DNA of 16,395 nt, taken from Nitrososphaerota archaeon. GTDB taxonomy: Archaea > Thermoproteota > Nitrososphaeria > Nitrososphaerales > Gagatemarchaeaceae. Where the stretch lies: NCBI GenBank assembly GCA_005877225.1, contig VBPK01000007.1, positions 1-16,395 of the forward strand, written 5' to 3'. The notes beneath the pieces are model-generated. The model was not told where the DNA came from. It searched no databases and was given only the letters and a program-made list of their open reading frames with translations. A program made the position numbers and the translations under genes. This document shows, piece by piece, positions 6,208 to 13,040 of this stretch (position 1 is the stretch's first letter; every line of letters starts with the position of its first letter).

Positions 6208-8547
6208 TTGCAGAACCAGTTTCTAGCCAAGATTGAAGCGACGGTATGGGACCCCAAGCTGGAAGAGGAGATCATGCGACTCTGGGAGTCTGAAAAAATT
6301 TATGAATTCAAGCCAAAGAAGAACAAAAATCGTAATTTTTCGATAGACAACCCACCACCGTATCCCTCAGGCAAACCGTGGCATCCGGGGGCTCTGACAC
6401 AGTATGCGATGATTGACGTGATTGCGAGGGCCGCTCGGATGAGAGGGCTGAGCGTCCTGTATCCGATCGGGATAGACCGCAACGGCCTCCCAGTGGAGAT
6501 CTATGCTGAACGGAAGTACAGGGTTCAGATGAGGAAGACGCCTAGGGAGGAGTTCATCAACCTTTGCAAGTATGCGCTCGATGACCTTGAAGCGTATATG
6601 CTGAACCTCATGAAGGCGCTTGGAATTTCGGGCGACTTTCAGAACAAGTACAGGACGGACTCGGAGGAGTTTCGGAAGCTGACCCAATGGTCATTCATAG
6701 AACTCTGGAAGAAGGGGCTCATCTATATGGCGAACCGTCCAAACAACTACTGCGTCGATTGCAACACCACGATAGCCGATGCCGAGATAGAATACGAGGA
6801 GCTTCCGACCTACTTGGTGACGAACAGATTCAAGGTCAGAGGAATAAAGCAGGACCTGCTGGTTGCCACGACACGCCCGGAATTGCTCGCCGCCTGCCAG
6901 ATGATTATAGTGCATCCGGGCGACCCACGTTACAAGAAGTATGTCGGGAAGACGGCTATCATCCCGATCTACAACGGGGAGGTGCCGATAAGGACGCATA
7001 GGAGCGTGGATATGAAGTTTGGGAGCGGGGCTGTCATGGTCTGCAGCTATGGTGATTATCACGACGTCATGCTGTTCAGGGAATTCAGGCTTAAGGAAGT
7101 CGTCGCGATCGACCTAGACGGTAAGATGACCGAAGTCACCGGTAAGTACGTGGGGATGGCCGTGAGGGACGCCAGGTCGCAGATAATTCAGGACCTGCAG
7201 GAGGCCGGCGTCGCGGTCAGAGTCGATCAGATACAGCATCGAACCCCTCTGTGTGAACGCAGCCGTACCCCGATAGAAATCATACCGATGGAGGAGTTCT
7301 ACCTGAAGCAGCTCGAGTTCCGCCCCATGCTCAAGAGCCTGGCCAGGAAGATAGAATTCCATCCAGATATGCACAGGCAGATTCTTATGAACTGGATCAA
7401 CAGTCTGACGACAGACTATCCAATATCGAGGAGGAGGTACTATGCGACGGAGATTCCGATCTGGTACTGCACGAAGTGTAGCACCCCTCATCTGCCGAAA
7501 CCTGGTAAGTACTACAGACCGTGGAGGGACCCGGCTCCGTTCAAGAGGTGCAAGAAGTGCGGGAACACGAAGTTCGCAGGCGAAACTCGGACCTTCGATA
7601 CCTGGATCGACTCGAGCCTCTCACCGTTGTTCATCACTAGGTTCATCAAAGACAGGCGGTTCCACCAGTTGACCTACCCGGTCACTTTGAGGACGCAGGG
7701 AAAGGACATAGTGAGGACTTGGCTCTACTACACCCTTCTCAGATGCTATCTCCTGACGGGAAGGGCGCCCTTCAAACACGCTTGGATAGGCGGGCTGGGG
7801 CTCGACGCAGAGGGTCGGGCGATGAGGAAGAGCCTAGGAAACTTTCTCGACCCTGAACCGCTCTTGGAGAGGTATGGCGCCGACGCCTTCCGGTTCTGGG
7901 GCGCCGGAGAGGCAGGGCTTGGCTTTGATTTCAGAGTAAGCGAGGACAGGATAGCCGGGGCTGGAAAGTTTCTCACCAAGCTCTGGAACACGGCGCGCTT
8001 CATCAGCTCCTTCCCTCAGCCCGGGTCGGCCAAGCTAACGCCCACGGACAGGTGGATGCTTTCAGAGCTGGGGAAGTTGATCACCGGGTGCGTCAGAAGC
8101 TATGAGCAGTTTGACTCCTTTGGCGTTGCCACGAGGTTGAGGGAGTTCCTCTGGAACGTCTTCGCTTCGCACTACATCGAGATGGCGAAGGGGAGGGCGT
8201 ACGGAGACAGTGCGTCGACCGAGGAGCAGGAGGCTGCTTGGTACACCCTTCACGAAGTTCTCAGGGGCATGCTTCTCCTCCTCGCACCGATAACACCGTA
8301 CCTAACGGAGCAGGTCTGGAGGAAGATCTACGGAGCGAAAAGCATCCACCTGGAGATGTTTCCGAAGCCGATGAAGTTTGCGATAAATCAGAAGGTGAGC
8401 CAAAGCATCCTCGAGTTCAACACGCAGCTGTGGAAGGTGAAGAGGGACAAGGGGCTGGCGTTGAAGGACCCCGTCGATGCCAAGATTCCCGACTTGCTGA
8501 AGCCGTACGAGAAAGACCTCGTGAGGATGCACCACATCCAGTCCTGA
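6208..8547 (+). CDS. valS: Valyl-tRNA synthetase (thaumarchaeal type)
   Basis: 779 aa, full length for the archaeal form. Class Ia synthetase that charges tRNA-Val, with a CP1 editing domain that clears mischarged threonine. Landmarks: PPPYPSG then HPGA (59-62, HIGH-box position), GIDRNGLPVE (88-97), NNYCVDC (179-185), editing-site TTRPELL (221-227), zinc-knuckle Cys at 421, 424, 448 and 451, FDTWIDSS (463-470), AMRKS (538-542, KMSKS position), GADAFRFW, and KLWNTARF, which is typical of ValRS. The helical anticodon-binding domain follows. Both signature motifs deviate: HIGH has Pro and Ala, and the first Lys of KMSKS is Ala, while the important second Lys (K541) is kept. The start must be TTG 6208, since TGA lies three codons upstream with no other start between. 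The only identifiable ValRS gene here, so presumably functional. Confidence 0.93.
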   Translation: MQNQFLAKIEATVWDPKLEEEIMRLWESEKIYEFKPKKNKNRNFSIDNPPPYPSGKPWHPGALTQYAMIDVIARAARMRGLSVLYPIGIDRNGLPVEIYAERKYRVQMRKTPREEFINLCKYALDDLEAYMLNLMKALGISGDFQNKYRTDSEEFRKLTQWSFIELWKKGLIYMANRPNNYCVDCNTTIADAEIEYEELPTYLVTNRFKVRGIKQDLLVATTRPELLAACQMIIVHPGDPRYKKYVGKTAIIPIYNGEVPIRTHRSVDMKFGSGAVMVCSYGDYHDVMLFREFRLKEVVAIDLDGKMTEVTGKYVGMAVRDARSQIIQDLQEAGVAVRVDQIQHRTPLCERSRTPIEIIPMEEFYLKQLEFRPMLKSLARKIEFHPDMHRQILMNWINSLTTDYPISRRRYYATEIPIWYCTKCSTPHLPKPGKYYRPWRDPAPFKRCKKCGNTKFAGETRTFDTWIDSSLSPLFITRFIKDRRFHQLTYPVTLRTQGKDIVRTWLYYTLLRCYLLTGRAPFKHAWIGGLGLDAEGRAMRKSLGNFLDPEPLLERYGADAFRFWGAGEAGLGFDFRVSEDRIAGAGKFLTKLWNTARFISSFPQPGSAKLTPTDRWMLSELGKLITGCVRSYEQFDSFGVATRLREFLWNVFASHYIEMAKGRAYGDSASTEEQEAAWYTLHEVLRGMLLLLAPITPYLTEQVWRKIYGAKSIHLEMFPKPMKFAINQKVSQSILEFNTQLWKVKRDKGLALKDPVDAKIPDLLKPYEKDLVRMHHIQS

Positions 8548-8570
8548 TAGTCGGTTGGCTGGTTGATGGA

Positions 8571-9038
8571 ATGCCGCTAACCCCTGACGAGATTTCTGAG
8601 CTGCTATCACAGCCGCTCCTGGGACACTTGGCCGTCGTCAGGGACGGAAAGCCTCACGTGACACCGATATGGGTCTACTACGACGGCGGCTCGTTCTACC
8701 TCACGACCAGACTTTCGCGCGTGAAGGGAAAGGCGTTATCCAAGAATGGCCGTGTAGCCATAAGCATCGCCACGAACGAGAGGCCATACAGGGCAATCGT
8801 CGTTGAAGGGGAAGCCAGGGTCGTCGAGAAAGACAAGTGGGAGCTCCTGAGTAAGATATCGACAAAGTATGGGAGGGAGGAGGGGGAGAGGTGGCTTGAG
8901 TATGCGAAGAAGGAACCGGACAGGGTCGCGGTCATCGTCGAACCAAGCCGCCTGCTGTCCTGGCACTACGGAAGGGGAGACTACAGGAAGCAGAATGAGG
9001 GCCTTTCGATGGAGACGAAGCTCGGCAAAAGAAAGTAG
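8571..9038 (+). CDS. PPOX-class FMN/F420-dependent oxidoreductase
   Basis: 155 aa, a single split-barrel flavin-binding domain of the pyridoxamine 5'-phosphate oxidase-like family. Visible features are the N-terminal helix, HLAVVRDGKPHVTPIWVYYDGG, then FYLTTR and the basic VKGKALSKNGRVAIS block that usually contacts the cofactor phosphate, and VVEGEARVVE. Archaeal members often use F420 or FMN to reduce or bind small molecules; the substrate is unknown. The frame stays open upstream inside valS, but homology begins at ATG 8571, which has GGTTGAT shortly before it. The gene follows valS by 23 bases on the same strand and is likely co-transcribed. The C-terminal 20 residues are polar and look like a loose tail. 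Confidence 0.85.
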   Translation: MPLTPDEISELLSQPLLGHLAVVRDGKPHVTPIWVYYDGGSFYLTTRLSRVKGKALSKNGRVAISIATNERPYRAIVVEGEARVVEKDKWELLSKISTKYGREEGERWLEYAKKEPDRVAVIVEPSRLLSWHYGRGDYRKQNEGLSMETKLGKRK

Positions 9039-9073
9039 TCCTTTGTCGAAGTCCGATTCGGCTTCTGCTATGT

Positions 9074-9083
9074 CTTAAATAAT
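9074..9083 (+). promoter_or_regulatory. TATA box of the 36-aa zinc-binding protein
   Basis: CTTAAATAAT is centred 29 bases before the ATG at 9107, a good archaeal TATA match for a leaderless gene. Confidence 0.55.
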
Positions 9084-9106
9084 TCTTCGCGGGCTCGTCG
9101 GCCGCA

Positions 9107-9217
9107 ATGGCTGTGGTCAGCTGCATCTGGTGCGCCAATCCGATCGATGAGGATGACCAGCTGCAGCTGGTTTACACGACCTGTCGGGATTGTCTCGTGC
9201 CACTCCCGACAGAGTGA
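9107..9217 (+). CDS. 36-residue four-cysteine zinc-ribbon protein
   Basis: ATG to TGA, 36 codons. Two CxxC knuckles, C6-x2-C9 and C26-x2-C29, separated by 16 residues, give a minimal zinc ribbon with an acidic middle (DEDD). The gene has its own good TATA box at leaderless distance, so the small size is not an artefact of truncation. Very small zinc-ribbon proteins are common in archaea and may serve in transcription, translation or as protein adaptors; no specific role can be given. It sits between the PPOX gene and the PLD-like gene, both on the same strand. Confidence 0.6.
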   Translation: MAVVSCIWCANPIDEDDQLQLVYTTCRDCLVPLPTE

Positions 9218-9306
9218 AGGAAGGGTAATTCCGCTGCTTCGACGTCGAACTAATCCATAGCGCCATTTCACAAAGCCTTTTGAACGAAAATCAGCTATCC
9301 TGACAG

Positions 9307-10026
9307 GTGGTACTCCAGGTCGAGCTCGGGACGCTTCAACTTCCACTTCTGATCGTTGAGCTCTTCCTCCTCGTGGCCACGGTCTCTCTTCTCGTACTTA
9401 ACAGAAGGGAACAGAAGGCGAGAGAGAAGATGATTGACCATTTCTCTTCGGTCGCGGATGTCATAACGAGGCAAGAGTACTTCGTTGCGGTAGTCGATGC
9501 GATTCAGCGAGGGGAGAGAATCCTCTGCGGGAGTGTGAGTGGAAGTCCACCGACCCACGAGGAGGGTGAAGTAATTCAGCAGATTTTAGACGCGATTGCG
9601 GATGCGGCCAGAAGAGGCGTGAAGATGCGATACCTTCTGCCTCTTGCGCCCGACCGTCTCCAGATGGGGAAGAGGTACAAGCTGAGCGGGGCGGAGGTGA
9701 AATTTCACCCGTCACTTCTGATTAGCGATATGAGATACATGCTGGTCGATGACAGACTCGTCTTGGTCGGGGTGCCGGAGAGAAAGGGGAGGAATGAACC
9801 GACGCGGAAGGGTTTCACGATCCCCTCGGAGAGCGTGGCTCATCTCTTCAAGACCCAGTTCGAGGCGGAGTGGTCGTCGAAGGAAGCTAAGGGCTACCAG
9901 GAGTACCTGGGGCAGCTCGTGGCTCAGGCGAGAGTGTCGAATCCTAGCGTCTCGGTAGAACTCGTTGCAGGGAACTTGGGTGTGGATAAGGAGGACGTCG
10001 AGGCCGTCGCAAAATCTGCCGCGTAG
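9307..10026 (+). CDS. Membrane-anchored PLD-like domain protein
   Basis: 239 aa from GTG 9307. Residues about 10-31 form one membrane helix followed by RRE and a charged helix, so the body probably faces the cytosol. Residues about 55-190 resemble the phospholipase D-like/TrmB C-terminal fold: strand-helix units, GVKMRYLLP, and at 134-141 the pattern H-x-S-x4-D where active PLD enzymes have H-x-K-x4-D. Only one such motif exists and its Lys is Ser, so catalysis is doubtful; a ligand- or nucleic-acid-binding role is more likely. The last about 45 residues (VSVELVAGNLGVDKEDVEAVAKSA) look like a small helical, perhaps HTH-like, tail. A CCTTTTGAAC element about 25 bases upstream may be its TATA box. 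It ends 19 bases from the convergent tRNA gene. Confidence 0.6.
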   Translation: MVLQVELGTLQLPLLIVELFLLVATVSLLVLNRREQKAREKMIDHFSSVADVITRQEYFVAVVDAIQRGERILCGSVSGSPPTHEEGEVIQQILDAIADAARRGVKMRYLLPLAPDRLQMGKRYKLSGAEVKFHPSLLISDMRYMLVDDRLVLVGVPERKGRNEPTRKGFTIPSESVAHLFKTQFEAEWSSKEAKGYQEYLGQLVAQARVSNPSVSVELVAGNLGVDKEDVEAVAKSAA

Positions 10027-10045
10027 ATATCGTGGTTCGTGGACG

Positions 10046-10136
10046 AGCCTCGGGAGGGCATCTCGTGCAGTCCCATTTCGATCCCTCGATCTCGTGCTTA
10101 CAAGGCACGTGCTTTACCAGGCTAAGCTACCGAGGC
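10046..10136 (-). tRNA. tRNA-Thr(UGU) with a 17-nt insert in the T-loop
   Basis: Read on the minus strand: acceptor GCCTCGG (10136-10130) pairs perfectly with CCGAGGC (10053-10047); D-arm GCTT/AAGC with an AGCCTGGTA loop; anticodon arm CGTGC-CTTGTAA-GCACG, anticodon TGT, for threonine; variable region AGATC; T-stem GAGGG/CCCTC. The discriminator is T, a base found in some archaeal tRNA-Thr, and CCA is not encoded. The T-loop holds 24 bases instead of 7. It begins ATCGAAA, a proper T-loop sequence, followed by 17 extra bases before the 3' T-stem. Archaea do have tRNA introns outside the anticodon loop, removed by the splicing endonuclease; I could not draw a clean bulge-helix-bulge, so the junctions are uncertain. 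A tRNA pseudogene is the alternative. It lies 26 bases behind the SWIM gene on the same strand. Confidence 0.8.
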
Positions 10137-10162
10137 CCTGCCCTCCTCGCGTCAGCGACGTC

Positions 10163-10543
10163 TTATCTCCTTTGTTCTCTCATACTTGTCAGAACGTCTC
10201 TAGAAATCGCACTCAAGACTGACGCGTACTCTTCATCGCTGAACGCGACCGTGTCCAGTCTCTTCGATTCTGAAGCAATCTTGTAGCTGAGAAGATGATA
10301 GCAGAGTTCGGCCCCACCCCCCAGGACCTTGAAGAAGAAGTTGTCACAGGAGCAGAAGGGCCTCTCCGGGTCGATGAATTCCTCACCGTCCCTACCCACA
10401 ACGGTCAGGACCACCCGACCGCTTGGGCTGAAGGTGTGCTTCTTCACGCTTCCAGATAAGACTGCTTCGATGGCCTTTGGAAATTTGTTCCCGTATTTTG
10501 AATAGTGAGTGAAGTGTGAAGCCAGCTCTTCCCTTGGATCCAT
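10163..10543 (-). CDS. SWIM zinc-finger protein
   Basis: 126 aa. The SWIM signature C-x-C-xn-C-x-H is clear: C64, C66, C81 and H83 in FCSCDNFFFKVLGGGAELCYH, preceded by the beta-strands SGRVVLTVVGRDGEEFID. SWIM domains bind DNA or proteins; the small, single-domain form with an F-x-V-L spacer resembles eukaryotic Sws1 and its archaeal relatives, which partner RecA/RadA paralogues in recombination. That link is inference from the motif, since no RadA paralogue is in the window. The ATG at 10543 lies about 34 bases from a CTTTAAG element shared with the divergent tnpB. The tRNA-Thr gene follows on the same strand. Confidence 0.8.
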   Translation of the reverse strand: MDPREELASHFTHYSKYGNKFPKAIEAVLSGSVKKHTFSPSGRVVLTVVGRDGEEFIDPERPFCSCDNFFFKVLGGGAELCYHLLSYKIASESKRLDTVAFSDEEYASVLSAISRDVLTSMREQRR

Positions 10544-10573
10544 CGGTTCTGATAATTCCTTGGGGTATGGGTG

Positions 10574-10580
10574 CTTAAAG
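10574..10580. promoter_or_regulatory. Shared TATA element between SWIM gene and tnpB
   Basis: CTTAAAG is centred 28 bases before the TTG start of tnpB and 34 bases before the ATG of the SWIM gene. Being nearly symmetric, it may serve both directions in the 61-base gap. Confidence 0.4.
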
Positions 10581-10604
10581 GCGTAGCCAGAATTCTCAGA
10601 TGAC

Positions 10605-11774
10605 TTGCAGGCCGTAAAGGCAGTCAGGCAGAACTATCGCCCGACCGAGGAGATCCTCTCTCTTCTGGAGGATTTCCGCTGCATGGTGAACGACTGCGTC
10701 AGGATAGGGCTCAGGGAGAATCTGACCTCGATGAAGTCGCTCTCCATCAGAGCGTACCACCAGCTTTCCGCCTACGACGTTCCGACTTGCTATCGCCTTA
10801 CCGCCATCAGCAGAGCCGCAGGGATACTGCGGAACTACCGAAGGGAGTTGAAGAAGATGGGTCAGAGTGCAAGGGTTCCCTACGTCACCAGGCTCTCGCT
10901 CACGGATTGCTACGGGTTCCGGGTCACCCATCGCCTGGTGAGGCTACCGATTAGGAGGAGGGGCGAGTACACCTTCATCGTCCTAAACGACCATACGCTG
11001 CGCACTATCGGAGGTCGCACCCCGAGGTCTCTGACGCTCACGGCAGACAGTCTGAGCATCAGCCTCTCAAAGGAAATTGCCGAAATTGAACCCGTCGGAG
11101 CAATCGGGATCGACCGTAACCTCGACTACGTGACAACAGCAGACTCGGACGGAAGCATCCTGCGCCACGACCTCGTCAGGGCGACGAAGATCAAGGCCAG
11201 ATGCAGGGAGACGAAGAGTCGCTTCAGGCGGAACGACGCGAGAATCAGGGGACGCGTCTACGGAAAGTACGGAAGGATTCAGCGAAACAGGGTCGGCTCA
11301 ATCCTCCACAACGTCTCCGCTTCGATAGTCAGGCGGGCGAAGGAGAAGAGGTTCCGAATAGTGATGGAAGAGATCAGAGGAATCCGCAAACTCTACCGAA
11401 AGGGGAACGGACAGAGCAACGACTACAGAGCGAGGCTCAATTCATGGAGTTTCTACGAGCTCCAGAGACAGATCGAGTACAAAGCGAGGTGGGAAGGAAT
11501 ACCGGTCGCCTACGTGGCAGCGAGAGGAACGAGTGTGAACTGCTCGATATGTGGGTCGAGGACATACCCGAATGGGCTGCGCACCCTCCACTGCTTGAAG
11601 TGCGACATCTCCATCGATAGGGATGTCAACGCGGCGAGGAACATCCTCGCGAAGGGAAGAGGAGTGAGGTTCACTCCCGATGGCCCGCCAGAGGCACGAA
11701 AGGAAGCTGTGAAGGGGAACGAGACGATGACTCCAATCCTCCGAGCAGATGGCGGGAAGGTAACTCAGGGTTAA
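10605..11774 (+). CDS. tnpB: TnpB RNA-guided nuclease (IS200/IS605-family OrfB)
   Basis: 389 aa, an apparently intact TnpB. The RuvC residues are present: D170 in AIGIDRNLDYV, E255 in IVMEEIRGI, and D338/D340 in IDRDVNAARNI. The zinc ribbon has C313, C316, C330 and C333. TnpB proteins use an omega RNA made from the 3' end of their own gene to cut DNA next to a short motif, helping IS605-type elements persist. The C-terminus (EAVKGNE then ILRADGGKV) resembles many archaeal TnpB tails, conserved partly because the DNA encodes the omega RNA. The start is TTG at leaderless distance from the TATA element. No TnpA transposase is adjacent, so this is a solo copy needing a transposase in trans, or an immobile one. 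Codon use is like the neighbours. Confidence 0.92.
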   Translation: MQAVKAVRQNYRPTEEILSLLEDFRCMVNDCVRIGLRENLTSMKSLSIRAYHQLSAYDVPTCYRLTAISRAAGILRNYRRELKKMGQSARVPYVTRLSLTDCYGFRVTHRLVRLPIRRRGEYTFIVLNDHTLRTIGGRTPRSLTLTADSLSISLSKEIAEIEPVGAIGIDRNLDYVTTADSDGSILRHDLVRATKIKARCRETKSRFRRNDARIRGRVYGKYGRIQRNRVGSILHNVSASIVRRAKEKRFRIVMEEIRGIRKLYRKGNGQSNDYRARLNSWSFYELQRQIEYKARWEGIPVAYVAARGTSVNCSICGSRTYPNGLRTLHCLKCDISIDRDVNAARNILAKGRGVRFTPDGPPEARKEAVKGNETMTPILRADGGKVTQG

Positions 11775-11783
11775 GCCTGAAGT
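11763..11783 (+). ncRNA. Right-end hairpin of the TnpB element, probable 3' part of the omega RNA scaffold
   Basis: ACTCAGG (11763-11769) pairs with CCTGAAGT (11776-11783) with one bulged A, and the TAA stop of tnpB sits in the loop. A hairpin overlapping the stop codon is typical of IS605-family right ends and of omega RNA scaffolds, which extend from inside tnpB (here perhaps from about 11650). The guide would be the bases just after the element end, roughly 11784 onward, toward the 3' end of the polymerase gene. The exact end was not determined. Confidence 0.5.
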
Positions 11784-11808
11784 GTTATCAGAACCGATTC
11801 ATCATCCA

Positions 11809-12897
11809 TCACTCGAGGTATTCCGTCATGGAGCTCTGATCGGCCGCACCGACAAGCTCCGCCACCCGAACGCCGGCCCGCCTCAGGTCCTTCTCGCTAG
11901 ACGTGGCCAGCTCTCTCATGAGTGCTCTCGCCTGGATACGAAGAATCTGGAGGTCGGTGGTAGGACCGTCAAGGGTCATGCTCTTTGTCCTTGTCGAGAG
12001 GTCGGAGAGGATAGCGATGGCCGACACCGTCCTGAAGCTCCTGCGTTCTGCGAGCAGCCTAGAATGGAGATCGTCGATTGCCGGAGAAAGTTGTGAGAAG
12101 ATCTCTTCGGGGTCTCTCGTGTTCTTCTTCAGCGTGATGATCCTGCTAAGCTGTGTCGTCTCACGCCCTCCGGTAACAGGTTGCTCGTCTATGCCGTTCG
12201 CCGCTTCGTGCAGGTAGAACGCTAACTTTCGCCCGAACAGCCTCTCGAGTGACTCCGGTTTCTGGTCTGCCAGTTGCCCGATCGTTTCGACGCCTATGCC
12301 CTTGAGGGCGCGTGCAGTCTTGGGCCCAACCCCGTACAGCTCCTCGACACGAAGCGGCTTCAGGAATCGCTTGGTTTCGTCCGGGGTTACGATTGTAAGG
12401 CCGTTCGGCTTCTTGAAATCCGAGGCGATCTTTGCAACGACCTTGTTGGAGGCGATTCCAATCGAACAAGTTAGCCTTTCGGAGCCTAGGATCTTCTCCT
12501 TCAACCCTCTTGCGATCGAATTCGCATTGCTGTAATCGCCGCCAGACCTGCCGGTAATCTCGAAGAAGGCTTCGTCTATCCCAGACTGCTCGAGCACATC
12601 GACGCCCTCTCTTGCAATCTGCATTATCCGGTCTGAAATCGCATCGTATTTTTCGCGTCGCATTGGGATGAGAGAGCCATCCTTGCCAAGTTTCTTCTTC
12701 GCGAGGGTTATCGGCATCCCGGACTTGATTCCCAGCTCTCTCGCCACGTAATTCGCGGTACTCACAACCCCGCTCTCCTCAGTCCTCCCGGAGAAGACGC
12801 AGACGACGATGGGGCGACCACGCAGAGAGGGATTCTGAACCTCCTCGACCTGAGCGTAGAAGTAGTCTAGGTCGAGATGACCAATCACCCGGTTCAA
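11809..12897 (-). CDS. dinB: Y-family translesion DNA polymerase (DinB/Dpo4 type)
   Basis: 362 aa, close to the length of Sulfolobus Dpo4. Bypasses damaged template bases. Catalytic carboxylates are D9 in HLDLDYFYAQVEEV and D108/E109 in SGIDEAFFEI; Y14 is the steric gate against ribonucleotides; NPSLRGRPIVVCVFSGR matches the Dpo4 fingers. The thumb has two helix-hairpin-helix turns (GVGPKTARALKGIGV), and a little-finger domain follows (residues about 240-345). The C-terminus Q354-SSMTEYL fits a PIP box (Q-x2-[MLI]-x2-[FY]-[FYL]), so it probably binds PCNA. A CCCTTAAATC TATA box lies about 31 bases upstream of ATG 12897. It is convergent with tnpB, with 34 bases between stops. Confidence 0.95.
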   Translation of the reverse strand: MNRVIGHLDLDYFYAQVEEVQNPSLRGRPIVVCVFSGRTEESGVVSTANYVARELGIKSGMPITLAKKKLGKDGSLIPMRREKYDAISDRIMQIAREGVDVLEQSGIDEAFFEITGRSGGDYSNANSIARGLKEKILGSERLTCSIGIASNKVVAKIASDFKKPNGLTIVTPDETKRFLKPLRVEELYGVGPKTARALKGIGVETIGQLADQKPESLERLFGRKLAFYLHEAANGIDEQPVTGGRETTQLSRIITLKKNTRDPEEIFSQLSPAIDDLHSRLLAERRSFRTVSAIAILSDLSTRTKSMTLDGPTTDLQILRIQARALMRELATSSEKDLRRAGVRVAELVGAADQSSMTEYLE

Positions 12898-12923
12898 ATA
12901 ATTCAGGGAAGGTTTCGGCTGGC

Positions 12924-12933
12924 GATTTAAGGG
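12924..12933 (-). promoter_or_regulatory. TATA box of the Y-family polymerase gene
   Basis: CCCTTAAATC on the minus strand is centred about 31 bases before the ATG at 12897, consistent with a very short leader. Confidence 0.5.
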
Positions 12934-12944
12934 TGTCAGAGGTA

Positions 12945-12967
12945 GGTGGGGTCGGCCGGATTTGAAC
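12945..12967 (-). repeat. 3' tRNA fragment, probable integration (att) scar
   Basis: The minus strand reads GTTCAAAT, then CCGGC, CGACCCC, A and CC: the T-loop, 3' T-stem, 3' acceptor strand and discriminator of a tRNA. The 5' T-stem, anticodon arm and 5' acceptor (expected GGGGTCG) are missing: bases before the G of GTTC do not pair, and no partner is found over the next 150 bases. A clean break at the T-stem is characteristic of the tRNA 3'-end duplicate left by tyrosine-recombinase integration. No integrase is visible in the window. Confidence 0.55.
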
Positions 12968-13040
12968 GCGTCTCTTCATTAATGCGCGTCATAGGGTCAA
13001 TCTATTTCCTAAACAAACTCTTAAGTGCAAATCGACGAGG

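Noticed and set aside
8238..8570. 111-codon N-terminal extension of the PPOX protein inside valS
   Set aside because: The stretch is a shifted frame of the ValRS C-terminus; PPOX similarity starts only at ATG 8571, and the valS frame is clearly coding.
12945..13040. Complete tRNA gene, or a split-tRNA 3' half gene
   Set aside because: The 5' T-stem does not pair and no acceptor 5' strand is present within 150 bases; no GC-rich leader for trans-splicing with a visible partner was found.
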